Positions 35,510 through 48,300 are shown, counted from the stretch's first letter. The stretch is 64,000 bases of DNA from Mrakia gelida (GCA_024345305.1 BRON01000016.1:744001-808000); one strand, 5' to 3'. Translations and numbers: made by a program. Notes: generated from the letters alone by a model not told the origin.

Positions 35510-38500
35510 ATGAACCCATCCAGCACCACCAAAGTAGGAGGAGGTTCCAAAGACTATCCTCAAGTCACCTTCGAGGCAGGACGTGAGTCTGCTCTCCTCT
35601 CGATCTTCGTCTCCCATCTCTCGCTCGAGCTGACCTCCTTCCTTCCCTCCCATCTCTCCCCCTCCAGAGGCTCGTCCCCATCCCCCTTCTCCCCTTTCTC
35701 CTTGTTCCCATCCTGACTCTCTCCTTTATGTTCGTTGCCAGGCCAAATCCATCAAATCCCTCACCCTCAATCGATTCAACAACTTCCTCGGAGGACACTA
35801 CGCTTCCCACAACCTCACCTCCGCTCTCTTCACAACTCGCTCAGACTCCCCTTCCAACGTCAAGTTGGAAGTCTGGTCTCCCAAAGCAGGAGAGAAACCT
35901 TCGTTCGAAGAAGCGAAGAGAGGAAAGTACAAGGCGACGAAGAAGGGAGAGAGTTTTGGACCGAGTTGTGAGTCGAGGTTGAGCTCGAGGGGACACGTGG
36001 GTCGAAAGAAGGCGAGTAGAGAGCTGATGGGTTTGTTGTTGTTTTGATTCTTGCGCCAGGGTCCAACCACTGGTTCAAGATCACGTTGAATGTTCCGAAG
36101 GAATGGAACAAGTACGAGAGGGTTCAGTGTGAGCTTCGACTTCGATCTCCTCCTTCTCCTTTCAGCCCATCTTTTGCTCGCTCGCTCTTCGCCGAAGGCT
36201 GACTCTCTTGATTCTCTGCTGCAGTCGAGTTCGATCCTGGATGCGAGGGACTCATTTATACGCCTGAGGGACTTCCGATTCATGGTGGGTCTCTCGTCCT
36301 GATCTGTTGGGAGGGGAGGAGATGGGAGGAGCGAGCTGACCTGCCTTCGTTCGTGATCGTCGTCCTCCTTACGTTCGCTCGCAGCCATCGTTGGAGGAAC
36401 GGACAATCTTCGACGAGTCGAGTACGTGCTGAGTGATAAGGCGAGGAGTGCTCCTCATCATATCTACATCGAGACTTGTGAGTTTCGGCTCTCGATCTTG
36501 TCGTTTCGATTCGCGTCCTCGTCGTCCTCGTCTTCTTTCTCGACTTGCCCCAGCGCTGACCTCGACTTCCACTGATCCTCCCGCCAGCCTGCAACGGAAT
36601 GTTCGGAGTCCCCCAAGGAGGAGCCGAGATCGAACCTCCTGACGTACGTCCCAACCCATCCATCCTCCTTCTCCCCTCCCTCTCTTTCCCTCCCTGTCCC
36701 CATCCTGACCTCCCGTCCCCCTTTCCCTCCTTTCGCAGCCCAACCGCTACTACACTCTCGACTCCGCCGACCTCGTGGTCCCCTACCTCCCCGCCTGGCA
36801 CCTCATGTGGTCCTTCAACCTCCTCGTCCAAATCGCTCAAAACGACTCAGCCTCCTCCCCTCTCTCCGAACGAGCCCTTCGAGCAGCCAACGACATCATC
36901 AACGCTTTCGAGGCGGACGATCCGGAGAGGACGATTGCGCTGGGGAACAAGATCGCGGAGGGGTTGCTTGGGGAGGGGTGGCAGGAGGAGGGAGAGAAGG
37001 TTTGGGAGAAGGGAGGGAAGAAGAGTGAAGGGGATGCGAAGTTGTGGGGGTTGGGACATTGGTGAGTGTTTGAACCAATCCCGTATCTAGCAGGATAAGT
37101 AGGAGGAGTGAGAGGAGATGGAGAGAGCTCCAGCGCAGAGTCGAATCGCGTCCTGAAACTGACGCGTTGCCCTTGTCCCTTCGCCTCCTTTCGTTCCGTT
37201 TCCTTCTCCTCGCCTCGAAACCACAGTCATATCGACTCAGCATGGCTCTGGCCTTTCTCGGTCACCCAGCAGAAGGTCGCGAGGAGTTGGTCGACTCAGG
37301 TTCGTCCCGTTTGCTCTCACCTTTCTCGTCTTCCTCGATCCCTCCTGGTCGTCTCGCCTTCGAGCTTCTCGAAGCTCACTCCTCTCTCTGCTTCGTCCTT
37401 TCTTCGATTGAAACAGGTCGATCTCATGTCCCGCTACCCCGAGCATCGCTTCTCGGCAACCTCGGCTCAGCAGTACAAGTGGCTCGAGACCCTCTACCCT
37501 CTTCTCTTCGACAAAGTTAAGGGAAAGATCGAGGACGGACAATTTGGATACATCGGAGCTACTTGGGGTGAGTTCGAAGCATCACCTTCCTCTCGCTCCC
37601 TTCTCGTGGAAGATTAGAAGCTGACTCGATCGTTTTCATGTCGTTCGTCGCGTCGCCTTCCAGTCGAGATGGACACCAACCTTCCCTCGGGAGAGTCCCT
37701 CTGCCGTCAGTTCCTCTACGGGCAACGATACTTCAAGGAGAAGTTCGGAAAGATCTGCGATACCTTCGTTCTTCCCGACACCTTCGGATACTCGTCTCAG
37801 CTGCCTCAGATCGGTGAGTCCGCGTTCGCCGTCCTCGTCGCGTCTCGCTCTGTCGCTGACTCCTACGTCCTTCTCTTTCGTCTCGCTCCAGCTCGTCTCG
37901 GAGGATCCAAGCACTTCTTCACTCAGAAGCTGTCTTGGAACACCATCAACAACTTCCCTCACACCAGTTTCAACTGGGTCGGACTGTTCGTTCCCCTCCC
38001 TCCCTCCCGTCGTCGACTTCCTTCGTTCGAACCTCGCTCTGACCCTCCCCTCCCTCGCTCTCGCTTGACTCGATACAGTGACGGCTCTCAGATTCTCACG
38101 CACATGACTCCCGTCGACACGTACAACGCTCAAGCCGACTTCGGAGAAGTCAAGAAGGGAGCGACTGGGAACAAAAACCTCGAAGCGACGGCCGACGCGC
38201 TTTACTTGTTTGGAAATGGGGATGGAGGAGGAGGACCTACGCCTCCTATGCTTGAGGTGAGTTCTGGTAAAGAAGGGAGGGAGAGAAGGGAGGCGACGCA
38301 CGGAAAGGAGGGAGGGATGAAGGAGAACGATCTCGAGCTCGACGCGACTCGTTTGGCTGACTTGGTTCTCGTTCGTTTTGTGTCGCCCGTGTTCTTTCCC
38401 TCTTCCAGAAAGTGAGTTCTCGTTGAGTCTTCCTTCCGCATGTCACTCAAGTCGAGGATCGAGAGCTGACCTGTTCTTCGTTTCTTCCAGCTTCGACGAC

Positions 38501-41373
38501 TTCGAGCCCTCGGAAACAACAATCGAGATGTCCCTCTCGTACGAATGGGGAATCAGATGGACGACTTCTTCGAGCATCTCCGGACCTCGACCGATAACGG
38601 AACCAAGCTTCCCAACTGGAGAGGAGAGCTGTACTTCGAGGTGAGTTGAACGCGTGCCTCGGAGCCTCTCTCGGATCGAGACTGACTTCTCGCTTCGTAC
38701 TTCGTTCGTTCGAACAGCTTCATCGAGGAGTGAGTTCGACTTTGAGCTGCGTCTGGTGCAAGGAAAAAAAGTTGCTGACCCGTCCGTTTCGATCTCAGAC
38801 CTACACCTCGCATGGATCCATCAAGAAGGGCAACAGGAAGTCCGAGATCCTCCTTCGAGACGTCGAGTACGCCGCCACCCTCGCGACGCTGGTTGGAAAG
38901 GACAAGACCTACGTCTACCCCAAGAAGCAGCTCGATGAATGTTGGGAGAACCTTCTCCTCTGTCAGGTCCGTCCCTCGCTCTCGCCTCTCCCACTCGACT
39001 ACCCGGACCGAAACGCGTCTCACCTTCCTTCGCTTTCCTTCTCTTTCTTACACAGTTCCACGACGTTCTCCCCGGTTCCGCTCTCGAGATGGTCTACGAC
39101 GACGCCGAGAAATACTACACTGGCATCTTCAAGTCCTGCTCGACCATGCTCGAACAAGCCTTCCAAGCTCTCTTCCCCAACTCCTCCTCCTCCCTCCTCG
39201 ACGCGTCGTCTTCCTCGTCAGGCAAGATCTTCGGAATCAACACGTCTCGAGTCGCTCGACGGGAGGTCATCGAGGTTGATCTTGACGCGAAGAAGAAGGA
39301 TAGTGCGTTGAGGGGTTCGGTGGCTCAGGTGTCGAAGGATGGGAAGAAGGGGTGGTTGATCGTGGACGCGAAGGCGGGAGAGGGTGTTGCGGAGGTCAAG
39401 GGAGTTTTCGCTGAGACGTTCGAGAAGGGAGTTACTGGTGAGTTGGCATCTCTACTACTTCTGCGAAAGACGTAGAAGCCGAAGCTGATCTCGTCGTCCT
39501 TTGGCTCACCTTCGTTCGTACAGCGAAGGATTTGGGAGGAGGAGAGTTCTCGCTCAAGAGCAACTCGATCGAGCTCAAGATCGCCGATGGAAGGATCACC
39601 AGCATCTTCGACGTTGAGCTCGGTCGCGAGCTCATTCCGGAGGGCACGACGGGAGGTTTCGTGATCTTCCAGGACGTGAGTGAACGATTTCTCTGAGGCG
39701 TCGAAGAGCTCGCGTGAGCTGACCTTCTCGTCCTCTTCCCTTCCCTTCGAATTCATAGATCCCCAACTACTGGGACGCCTGGGATGTCGAGATTCATCAC
39801 CTCCAGCACTCACCCAAACATCTCAAGTTCACCTCGGTCAGCGTCAAGGAGAACGGACCTCTTCGAGCTTCCCTCAGCGTCAAGGTTCAGGTCGGCCAGA
39901 GTCACATCGACGCTACGGTGAGCCTCCTTCTCGTTCCCTCTCAGATCGATCTTTAAACTGACGAGTCTCTTTCCTTCGCTTGATCAGGTCTCGCTCGACG
40001 CCATTGGAGCCTCGCTCAAGAAGGACGCGAGGAGTTTGATTCGATTCGAGACCGAAGTGTGAGTCGGCATCCCTCGAAGCCAACTCGAGGAAGGGAAACT
40101 GACTCGCGCCGATCTCCTTCAACCTCTTCAGCGACTGGAGGGAGCGACACAAGTTCCTCAAGTTCGAGCTGCCTTTGGACGTCCATGCCGTCGACGCTAC
40201 GTCAGTTGAACTCTCTTCTCTTTTCGATCTTCGACTCGACTCGTCCTGACCCTCTTATTTCGACAGGTACGAGACCCAGTTCGGAACCGTCTCTCGACCT
40301 ACTCATCGAAACACGAGCTGGGACGTCGCGAAGTGTGAGTTCGAGCTTCTCGATTGGCCTGCTCGCGATCTCGAACTGACCCAACCTCCCGCTCCTTTCC
40401 AGTCGAGGTCTGCGCTCACAAGTTTGCCGACGTCTCGGAGTTCGGATACGGAGTCGCTCTCGTCAACGACTCGAAGTATGGACACGCTGGTAAGCTTTGC
40501 TTCTCTCGCCCTCAGTCTGCTTCGGAGCTGACTCTCGATTCGCTTTCTCAGTCGAAGGGCAGACGATGAGGCTTTCCCTCCTTCGTTCTCCCACCTCGCC
40601 CGACGCGACGACGGATCAAGGTCACCACTCTTTCGCCTTTGCGATCTACCCTCACGTCGGATCCTTCCTCGAGTCGTGAGTCTTCGCTGTTGTAACTCTG
40701 TTTCGTCGACTCGGCTGACGAGCTTCACCCCGTTTTTGCAGAGACGTCCCTCAAGTCGCGTACGCTTTCAACTCGCCGATCCACCGTGAGTACTTCCCTC
40801 TCCTTTATCACCACCCCTCCCGCCCTGATTCCCTCGTTTCCATCTCTCCAGTTCGATACCTCAAGGAATCCTCCTCGTCGTCCAAGCTTCTCGCCTCGTC
40901 CATCGTCAACACCTCCTTCACCGTCGAGGGAGCCCGGAACGTCATCGCCGAGACCGTCAAGCGAGGAGAAGACGACGACTTCAAGGCCGACTCCCTCAAG
41001 AGCGGGAAGAACGTGATCGTCAGGCTCTACGAGGCCTTCGGAGGACACGCGAAGGCGACTCTTCGAGTGTGAATTCCCGGTCCCCCGTCTCGTTAGTTTG
41101 AAGTCGCTCTCCTGGCTGACCGATCGACTCTTCTCGTTTTCGCCGCTCTTCCTCAGCGCTGGTCTCAACGTCGTCTCCGCCACGCTCACCGACGTCCTCG
41201 AGCGACCCGTCGGATCCGCTCTCGTCACTCGAGCTGCTGGTCTTGGAACCGACGACACGCTCATCGACATCGACTTCCGAGGATTCGAGATCAAGACCCT
41301 GAAGCTCACTATCGGCGAGAAGCTCTCGTCCAGGGACAAGGACTCGGAGTGGGTGAGGATTGAGCGACGATGA
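35510..41373 (+). CDS. AMS1: Alpha-mannosidase, glycoside hydrolase family 38 (Ams1 type)
   Basis: Cleaves alpha-mannosyl residues from glycans; in yeast Ams1 acts in the vacuole after selective delivery by the Cvt/autophagy route. The gene is split by many short introns. Landmarks are the N-terminal [14 protein letters not shown] and [17 protein letters not shown], then the zinc-site start [34 protein letters not shown], and [15 protein letters not shown] with the catalytic nucleophile aspartate. Next come [38 protein letters not shown], and the beta-domains [14 protein letters not shown] and [18 protein letters not shown], ending EWVRIERR. No signal peptide is visible, as expected for Ams1. 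The first junction (after FEAGR, near 35581-35742) does not keep phase in my model, so a small exon or a different site is probably missing there. Confidence 0.94.
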
Positions 41374-41798
41374 GGATGGGCCGACGACGCGATGGAAGCG
41401 ATGGAACTTTGGACTTGTTTGAAGTGGGATACGCTTCTTCTTGGCTCTTTTGTATTGATACTTCACGATCTCTAACTATGTTTCTCTCCTCTCTTCCTTC
41501 ACGTCTTTTTGCAAGGGAACGAGAAAACAGCAAGCGTCCGGTAGACTACGACGTCGGCTCTCAGTTAGAACGTCAGGTGAAGAAGCAACATCATGAGATC
41601 GCCCGACTCGACAGAACGCAGGGTATCTGGGAGACAGGAAGATGGGTAAAGATCAAGCCGTATCAGCGAGAAGTATTTCGAGAAGAGAGAAACAGCGCGA
41701 GAGGGAAAGGTGAAAGTGCTGACCTTAATTTCGACGCGTCGTCCCCGCTCGACCTCCCTCGCACCCCACCGACCTCCTCCTGCCTTCGAAGTCTCTCC
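41374..41798. other. Intergenic region between convergent genes
   Basis: 425 bases between the stops of AMS1 and MYND copy 3. A GACGCGTC is present at 41733. No gene is supported. Confidence 0.55.
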
Positions 41799-43066
41799 TC
41801 ACCAGCTCGGTTTGAAGCATGTTGGTTTGTGTCGTTTCCAGTGAAGCCTCTGATGCTCTGACCGACCATAAAGAGAAGAGTGAGCTCCGAGTAGCCAAAA
41901 GAAAAGGCGATTGATGCGACGGACCTTGCGAGCAGTAGCGAACGTTCAACCACTAGAAATGAGCGAAGAGGAGCGTTCCGAGTCAGATAAGGATGCGACG
42001 CGACCTGTTGCGAAAGCGGGACTCACTCCTCCACAACGCATCATGTCCTCTCCGACGGCGAAAGCGACGCAGGCACCACTGGCCGGCTTCCTCCCTTCCT
42101 TCACCTCCGCCCACGCCCATTCACAGGACCACCAACGCAGAGGTTTGACCCTCAAGTTCTCAGCTCTCCTTTGAACCATATCGATCGACCAGAGGTTGAG
42201 CGTCTCGTGCTCGAGGACCTTGCAGGCTAGGAGGATGTCGGGGGCAGAAGGGTAGGCCGACGAGGTCGCGACGGCTTTGACGAGCTTCTTGACAGCTGCT
42301 TTCTGCGATGCTGAGGGCTTGGGGAGTGGGTTCATACGAGTGTCGGATCCGTCCGAAAGAGACTCGGATATCTCGTCGAAACAGTCCACGTAGAGGTGGA
42401 GAGCCGAAACCCATTCTCCGTCCTGGGGAAAACGAGAGCGTGAGAGTGAGAGAGAAAAGGAGAAAAAGGTTAGCTGCGAGAGGCGTAGAGCTGTTCAGGC
42501 GAGGAGCAGAGAGGTTTCAGAGAGAGGGCGTACTCTGTACATAGAGTCCGGGAACTTAGCGATGGCGTCAAGGAGGAAGAGGTAAAACTTGACGAGGTCC
42601 GAAGGACGGTCGCGAGCGAAACGAGAGCCTGAGGGCGAGTCCAGCGGGATCCATTGCAGAATCAGGCCGAGTCCATTGATATCGCTGGGTGAACTGTAGT
42701 CTACGTCAACTTCCATGGCCATGTTGATTATCTCGGGGAGGTATCGAGCGCCGAACTCGCTCTACGAGGTAGAGGAAGTCGAAGCGGGAAGGAAGTCGTC
42801 AGCTGGCGGCTTCGTTGCTCTGCAGACAGCCTCGAAACTAACCCAGAAAGAGAAAATCATCTTCTGAGACCTGCCAACCTGAGAGTAGACAGTGTTGATA
42901 AGAGGAAGGTCAGAGACGGGTCCTGGGACAGAGAAGAGGAAGCGAGACCAAGGCTCACCACGATTGCCCAGAGGGTTTCAGCCTCAGCTACCGAAAGGAG
43001 TTTGGGAGAAGCCTCTGAAGACAGTCCAAGGATACGAGCAACCTCAGACACTTGATCTGACGCCAT
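41799..43066 (-). CDS. Small C-terminal MYND-like protein, copy 3, with a Cys-to-Trp change in the finger
   Basis: Six exons, 42959..43066, 42843..42878 (36 nt), 42534..42761 (228 nt), 42027..42422, 41925..41952 (28 nt) and 41799..41857 (59 nt), 284 aa. Exon 2 (GRSQKMIFSFW) matches the QKTLMFQW region of copy 1. The C terminus reads MMRCGG, then WLNVRYCSQEHQRLHWKRHK and PTCFKPSW. Where copies 1 and 2 have CSKC and CSRC, this copy has CGGW: the codon at 41950..41952 (rc TGG) gives tryptophan in place of a zinc-ligand cysteine. The rest of the gene is intact, so the protein is probably made, but one zinc site may be impaired. It shares a 348-base divergent promoter with coiled-coil/F-box-like copy B. 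Confidence 0.82.
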
Positions 43067-43414
43067 GAGAGATAGATATCGCGAAGGGACAAGAAGAAGG
43101 GAAAGGGAGGGAGAAGAGTGAGCGTTGGAAGGAGCTTTCGAAGTTGAGCTTGGTGCCTTCTTCAAAGGTCGATTTGGACTCCGAAAGACGCTTAACGGCG
43201 TAAAGAATATGTCTAAGGTGAAGAGAGGCCTCTCGTATCTCGCGCGAAGAGCCTTTCCAAAGACCTGAAAATCTGCGTCGGCCGCCTGCACGAACGGAGG
43301 CAAAACGCCTTGACCTCGAATCTCGCGAGCTCGACCTTCCTTCCCTTCCAACGTCCAACTTGACTCTCCAACTTGACTCCCTCCCTCCCTTCCTCCCCAT
43401 CTTCTCTCCTCGGC
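43067..43414. promoter_or_regulatory. Divergent promoter region, MYND copy 3 / coiled-coil F-box-like copy B
   Basis: 348 bases between outward-facing start codons. I recognise no named factor site. The promoter role rests on gene orientation only. Confidence 0.45.
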
Positions 43415-44892
43415 ATGGTCCTCTCCTCTCCGTCATCCCTCGAAGAGCTTCAGGACAGACTCGCCCAGCTGGAGGTCGAGAACTTCGACCTACGAAGCAA
43501 GAACGTCTCGCTTGTCGCCGACAGGAAAGGCCTGCTTTCCATCGCTTCTCGAGCCGTGCAGACGTTGAAGCACCAGCAGGAGCGTCTCCAGCCCGAAGGC
43601 TTCTGGTTCCTAGACGGAGATGACCCTCTTTTAGAGGAGGTGATGTCGGAGGCGAGGATGGAAATCAAGTACAAGCCAGGCTCGTCTTGGACATGGTCGA
43701 AGAAGGTGAGTCGCGCGACCTTCTTCCACTTCACTCCTTCCCTCTTCCTGGAACTCGTGTCGACCCGTCTCGTCTGACAGTGGAAACTTTCTCGTTCAGA
43801 TTCCAACAGATGCGCGTCCTGGATCGAAACTTCCGAACTTCTCCTCCAATAGCCAGGTCAAACGCTACTCCGGCTTCAAGCCCTTCGCCTCCCCCTTCCC
43901 CCTCGAGCTCTTCATCTGGATCGTCTCCCTCGGTACGACGGAAGTCATAGCTCAAACCTGTGCAGCAAGCTTCGCCTGTCTGGAACTCTTCGCTCCCATG
44001 CTCTATCATTCGATCGATGTCGTTGATGAAAAGTGTGTGAACGAGCTGTTCTGCTCAAGGGTGCGTCTCTCCATTGTCTCTTCGCCATGCCTTGCTCTAG
44101 TTCGAGTCTGATCCCCCTTCTGCTTGACAAAAACTTCAGCTTCCAATCTCCTCGCCTCGTTTGGCTCCAAGTCTCTCGCTCAACCAAATCCAAGTCCTCA
44201 AACTCGCCGCCACGTCCTTCCCTCCGTTTCACGAGCACCCCCTTTTGGATCGCCTCCATGGCTCTCTCGAGCTCGAACGCCTCACCATCATCATGGACGT
44301 GACGCCTTATTCTATGAACGAAGACGAGGAACCTCTGCTACGACCCGTCGACCTCAATGCCCACCTCCTCTCGCAACTCAATCCGAAGGAGTTGGTCGTA
44401 CGGGTCGACTACGCCGCTGTCGAGGAAGGCGCACCCGCCTACCAGCTGTCGTTCGAAACGTCTCGGATCATCTCCGGTTGGTCCCGCCTTGAACTCGTCC
44501 GGTTGGAAGGCGTAGATATCCTGTCCGCGAGCGACGAGGACCTCGAGGACGAGCTGCAGGACGAGCTGGACGGGGTCTGCTTCCTTGGAATAGGAGGAAT
44601 CGTCGAGATCGCCTCGAAGGACGTCTCTCTCGTCTGGGATCTATCTGATTTCGACGGATGGACACCGGCGTTCGGATGGGGAAACATGGTCGACCTCCTC
44701 GTCAAACGAGATCGAACGCTCTTCCGTCCCTCCATTACCTCGGCTACCATCCTCGTCTCCTCGGAACCTCAAGCTCGGCTCATCCAAACCACCATGGAAG
44801 GATATGATCAGGAGCTGCCTTCTAGCCTCGCGGTCGCCGTCAAGGAGGGAGCCCAGTCGGACAGCGAGGACGACGACGACGAGGTCGAGTGA
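43415..44892 (+). CDS. Coiled-coil plus F-box-like protein, copy B
   Basis: Three exons, 43415..43705, 43800..44060 and 44140..44892, 434 aa. Exon 1 has the coiled coil SLEELQDRLAQLEVENFDLR and LLSIASRAVQTLKHQQ, then the family motif PEGFWF and a helix to WTWSKK. Exon 2 has FASPFPLELFIWIVSLG and AASFACLELFAPMLYHSI, the F-box-like pair. Exon 3 contains LSLNQIQVLKLAATSFPPF, LERLTIIMDV, QLNPKELVVRVDYAAV and DLLVKRDRTLFRPSITSA, then an acidic tail SDSEDDDDEVE. It is the most complete member of the family in this window and serves as reference for the breaks in copy C. The fold and substrate are unknown. Confidence 0.83.
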
Positions 44893-45399
44893 GAACGACG
44901 TACTCCTCCCTCACACTTAGTTCTTCTCCCCGCATCAATCCACTTCTCGACATTAGGCATCTTCCCTTTTTTTTTTAAAAAAAACTAGCTCCCTCTCCCC
45001 CCTTTATCTCGTCCGCTCGTATCCTTCGTCGTTCCTCTCCTTTCGCTCGCTCGTTCCATTTCGCTTCTTCGTCAGTTCCCGTTCCTTGTTTCTGTAGCCC
45101 TCTTTCGTCTATCCGCTACGCCACTATACGATTCTCAGCAGCACGCCCTACGCTTCCGAGATTTGAGATCTTCCTCGTCTCGGGCAGTGCATTGTGAAGG
45201 CGTCGAACGAGCGAAGCAACTCGAACTCGACGCGTTCTCCTTCCGACGAAAGCACGAGTGTGAAGGAGAGACGACGGCGATTAGTATCGAGAGCCAAAAC
45301 AGACGAGCCGAAATTAAGTGTACGTAGTAGAATGGATGCGCAATCGAAGTGAAGAGCGAGCGAAAACGAGCACAGCCAAAGCAAAAATTGACGCGTCCC
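44893..45399. other. Intergenic region between convergent genes
   Basis: About 500 bases between the stops of copy B and the LRR gene. An uninterrupted T run followed by an A run lies near 44968-44987, unusual in this GC-rich sequence. GACGCGTC is at 45390. No gene is supported. Confidence 0.55.
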
Positions 45400-48300
45400 T
45401 CAAAACGCCCTCCCCGAATCCAACCCCTCGACATCGAACCCATCCACCTCTTCTCCCTCCTCCTCTTCCACCACCACTCCTCCCACCCCTCCCAACCCAC
45501 CCACCTCCTCCCAACCCCCCAAATGATCCAAACACCCCCACCCACACCCCTCCCACTTCACCGGAAACATCTCCCCCTCTCCCGCCCCAGGAACACAACA
45601 CCACTCCAACCTCTCCTCCCCAGCCTCCAAAAACAACACCTCCCTCCCCCCTTCCCTCTTATGCTTCCTCCCTGGACAAGGCGAATAGAACGGATCCCCC
45701 GCTGCGTCCTCCAACTCCCCTTCCTCCTCCTCGTCCCTCAGCAACGTCGTAGCGAGCCTCTTGGGACTGTTCGCCTCCAGGCACGTAGAGGCGAAACTCC
45801 TCAGAGCACTCAGGATCCTCAAGCATCGTTCGGGGGAGAGGAGGTGCTCCGGAACGAGGAGTTGGTGTTGGTGAGATTGATGATTCGGGAGTTGGTTGGA
45901 CGGTTGGAAGGCGCTTTGGAGGTGTTTGGCTGATCTTAGGGCTGAGCGATCTAGGATTTCTGAGGAGTTGAGGAAGGGGGGGAGGTTTGAGTGGGCTGGG
46001 TGGGGGGAGAGGAGGGAGCGGAAGCACTGCTCCTGCAAAGTCGGGAACGGGAAGGGGTGGGAGGGGGAGGAGGAAGGGTGGAGGGGAAGGGAGAGGAGGG
46101 AGCCGGAGGGGGTTGAGGTGAGAGGGTGGGGGTAGGAGTGGCGGGGGATGAAGGGGTTGGGGATTAGGCCTGTTGTTTCGAGGTGGGTCATGAGGAGGAG
46201 GGTGGGGGGGAGGGTTGTCTGTGAGAGGAGGGGAACGGAGCGGGGAGGGTCAGCCGTTCGGGTCGACGAGGTTTTCGCGTTGAGAACGAGAACGAGAGGA
46301 AGGAAGGGAAGGAGGAACGAACGATCTGGTTGTTTCCGATATAGAGCTGCTTGAGGCTCGTAAGCAGAGAGATCGAAGCGGGGAGGCGAGTGAGGTTGTT
46401 GTGTCCTGTTCGAATCCGAAAGCGAAAGTCAGTCATCGTGTCGCGTCTCGTCCTCCCTCCTCCGTTCCCCTCCTTCCTTCCAGACCCAGCCACTCACTCA
46501 ACGACAGATACACCAAATTCTCCAACTGGAACAATTCTCTCGGCAGTACCATGATCCTGTTATCGCTCAGATCCAAATCCAACTCCCCTCTCGACCCCTT
46601 CCCTCCTCCCTTGACCTTCGACGACGCCGTCCCTCCTCCGGAAAGCGAAGGGTTCACCGTCGTCGACCTTCCCAGCTCTCTCCTCCCCCCTCCTGACCCC
46701 GAGGGAGCGTCGGCGGCGGCGGAAGCTTCACGCAACGCAGCGAGCGAATGGTGGTGCTCTCCTCCTTCAAGGACGTTGGCGAACGTGAGGCTCGACGAGG
46801 AGGACGAGGAGGGTTGGGCAGGCATGGAGACGGTTCGACCGATGGGACGAGCTACCGCTGTTGAGGTTGAGGGTCGGCTGGGAATGGTGGTGGTGGCAGG
46901 AGAGGGGGTAGGCGAGGTGGGAGGGGAGGAGGCGAGTTGAAGAAGGGAGGAGGAAGAGGAGGACGCGACGACGCCGGCGCTGACTCGACGAGGTTTGACG
47001 GCGGAGAGACCGAGGTAGGGTTTGATGGGTTCGATGCGGGTAATGTACTGCGACGACGGGAGTGGAAGAGCGCTCGCATGAGAAAAGAAAAGAAGGCTGA
47101 GAAAAGAGAGACGAAAAACGAACCTTCAGATCCTCAATACTCGTCGGCAAGTAAGTCAAGTTCTTGTTGCTGCAGCAAGCGAACCAACGAACGCGCGCAC
47201 AAACAATCAGCCACACGCTACCCAGCTCTCCCCTTGATAATTCTCTCGACTCACCTCAAAACAACCTTAACCTCCGCCGACTCTACCGCTCTCTTCACCA
47301 CCTCATCCACCACCCTCCTCGTTTCCCTCTTCTCCTCCCTCCTCTTCTTCTCCCCCCCATCCTCCCCGTCCCCAACCAACCTCATCTTCGCCACCGGAGA
47401 GGTCAACTTCGCACTCCAACTAGCACTCCGATCGAACACCCTCTCGAAATCGTACTCGTCCTTCCTCTTCTTCGTCGGTGTCGTGAACGCGTCCTCGTTG
47501 AACGCTGGAAGCAGTCCTCCTCCTGATCCTGAAGCGGGCGAAGGCGACTTCGGCTGTTGATCGTCCAGAGCTGGGTCGTAGAAAGCTGGAGCGGGGGGTG
47601 TAGCGAAGGGCAAGGGTTGTTTCTTTCGAGGAGGAGCGTCTTTGGCGAAGGAGGGGAGAGGCGAGTGAGGGGAGAGGTTGGTAGAGCCGGAGAACCTGTA
47701 AGATGTGTCGGTTGAACGAGCGAGCGAGGTGAAGGACGACGAGAGAGCGAGGATGAAGGCGGAGGGAAGATGGAAGAAAAGGGAGGGAGGGGGAGATGGT
47801 GAGCGAGTGAGATCGATGGGTCGGATACGGACCCGACGAACGAGAAGGGGAAAGAAGAAGGCACGAGCGAAGGGAGGACGTACGGATCGAGTTTCCCACT
47901 GCTGATTTTGGAAGCTGAGCCAGGGGAAGAGAAGGAGGAGGCTCGTTGCGAGGTCGAGGTTGTTCTGGTGAAAAAGAAGTGAAAACGAGGGAGGACGAGA
48001 CGAGAAAGGGAAGAACTCGGTCAGCTCCATCCCTTCCCCAAATCCGGTTGACCTCGCCTCCCCTCGCTTTTGTTCTCCCCGCCTCTCGTTCGACCTTGCA
48101 CTCGATGGCGAACTTACCTTGTACCGAGACCAGAGTGGAAAGAGGAAGACGGGTTCGAGGAGGGATCTCTACCTGCTGAGGTTGTGTCTCTTGTCGAGAA
48201 GAAGATTGAGGGACGAGCTGAGGATGCTTCCGGAGTCGTCCTTCCTCCTCGAGAGACCTCGCCGTAGCCGAGTCCGATAGAGGAAGAAGTCGAGGGGTCG

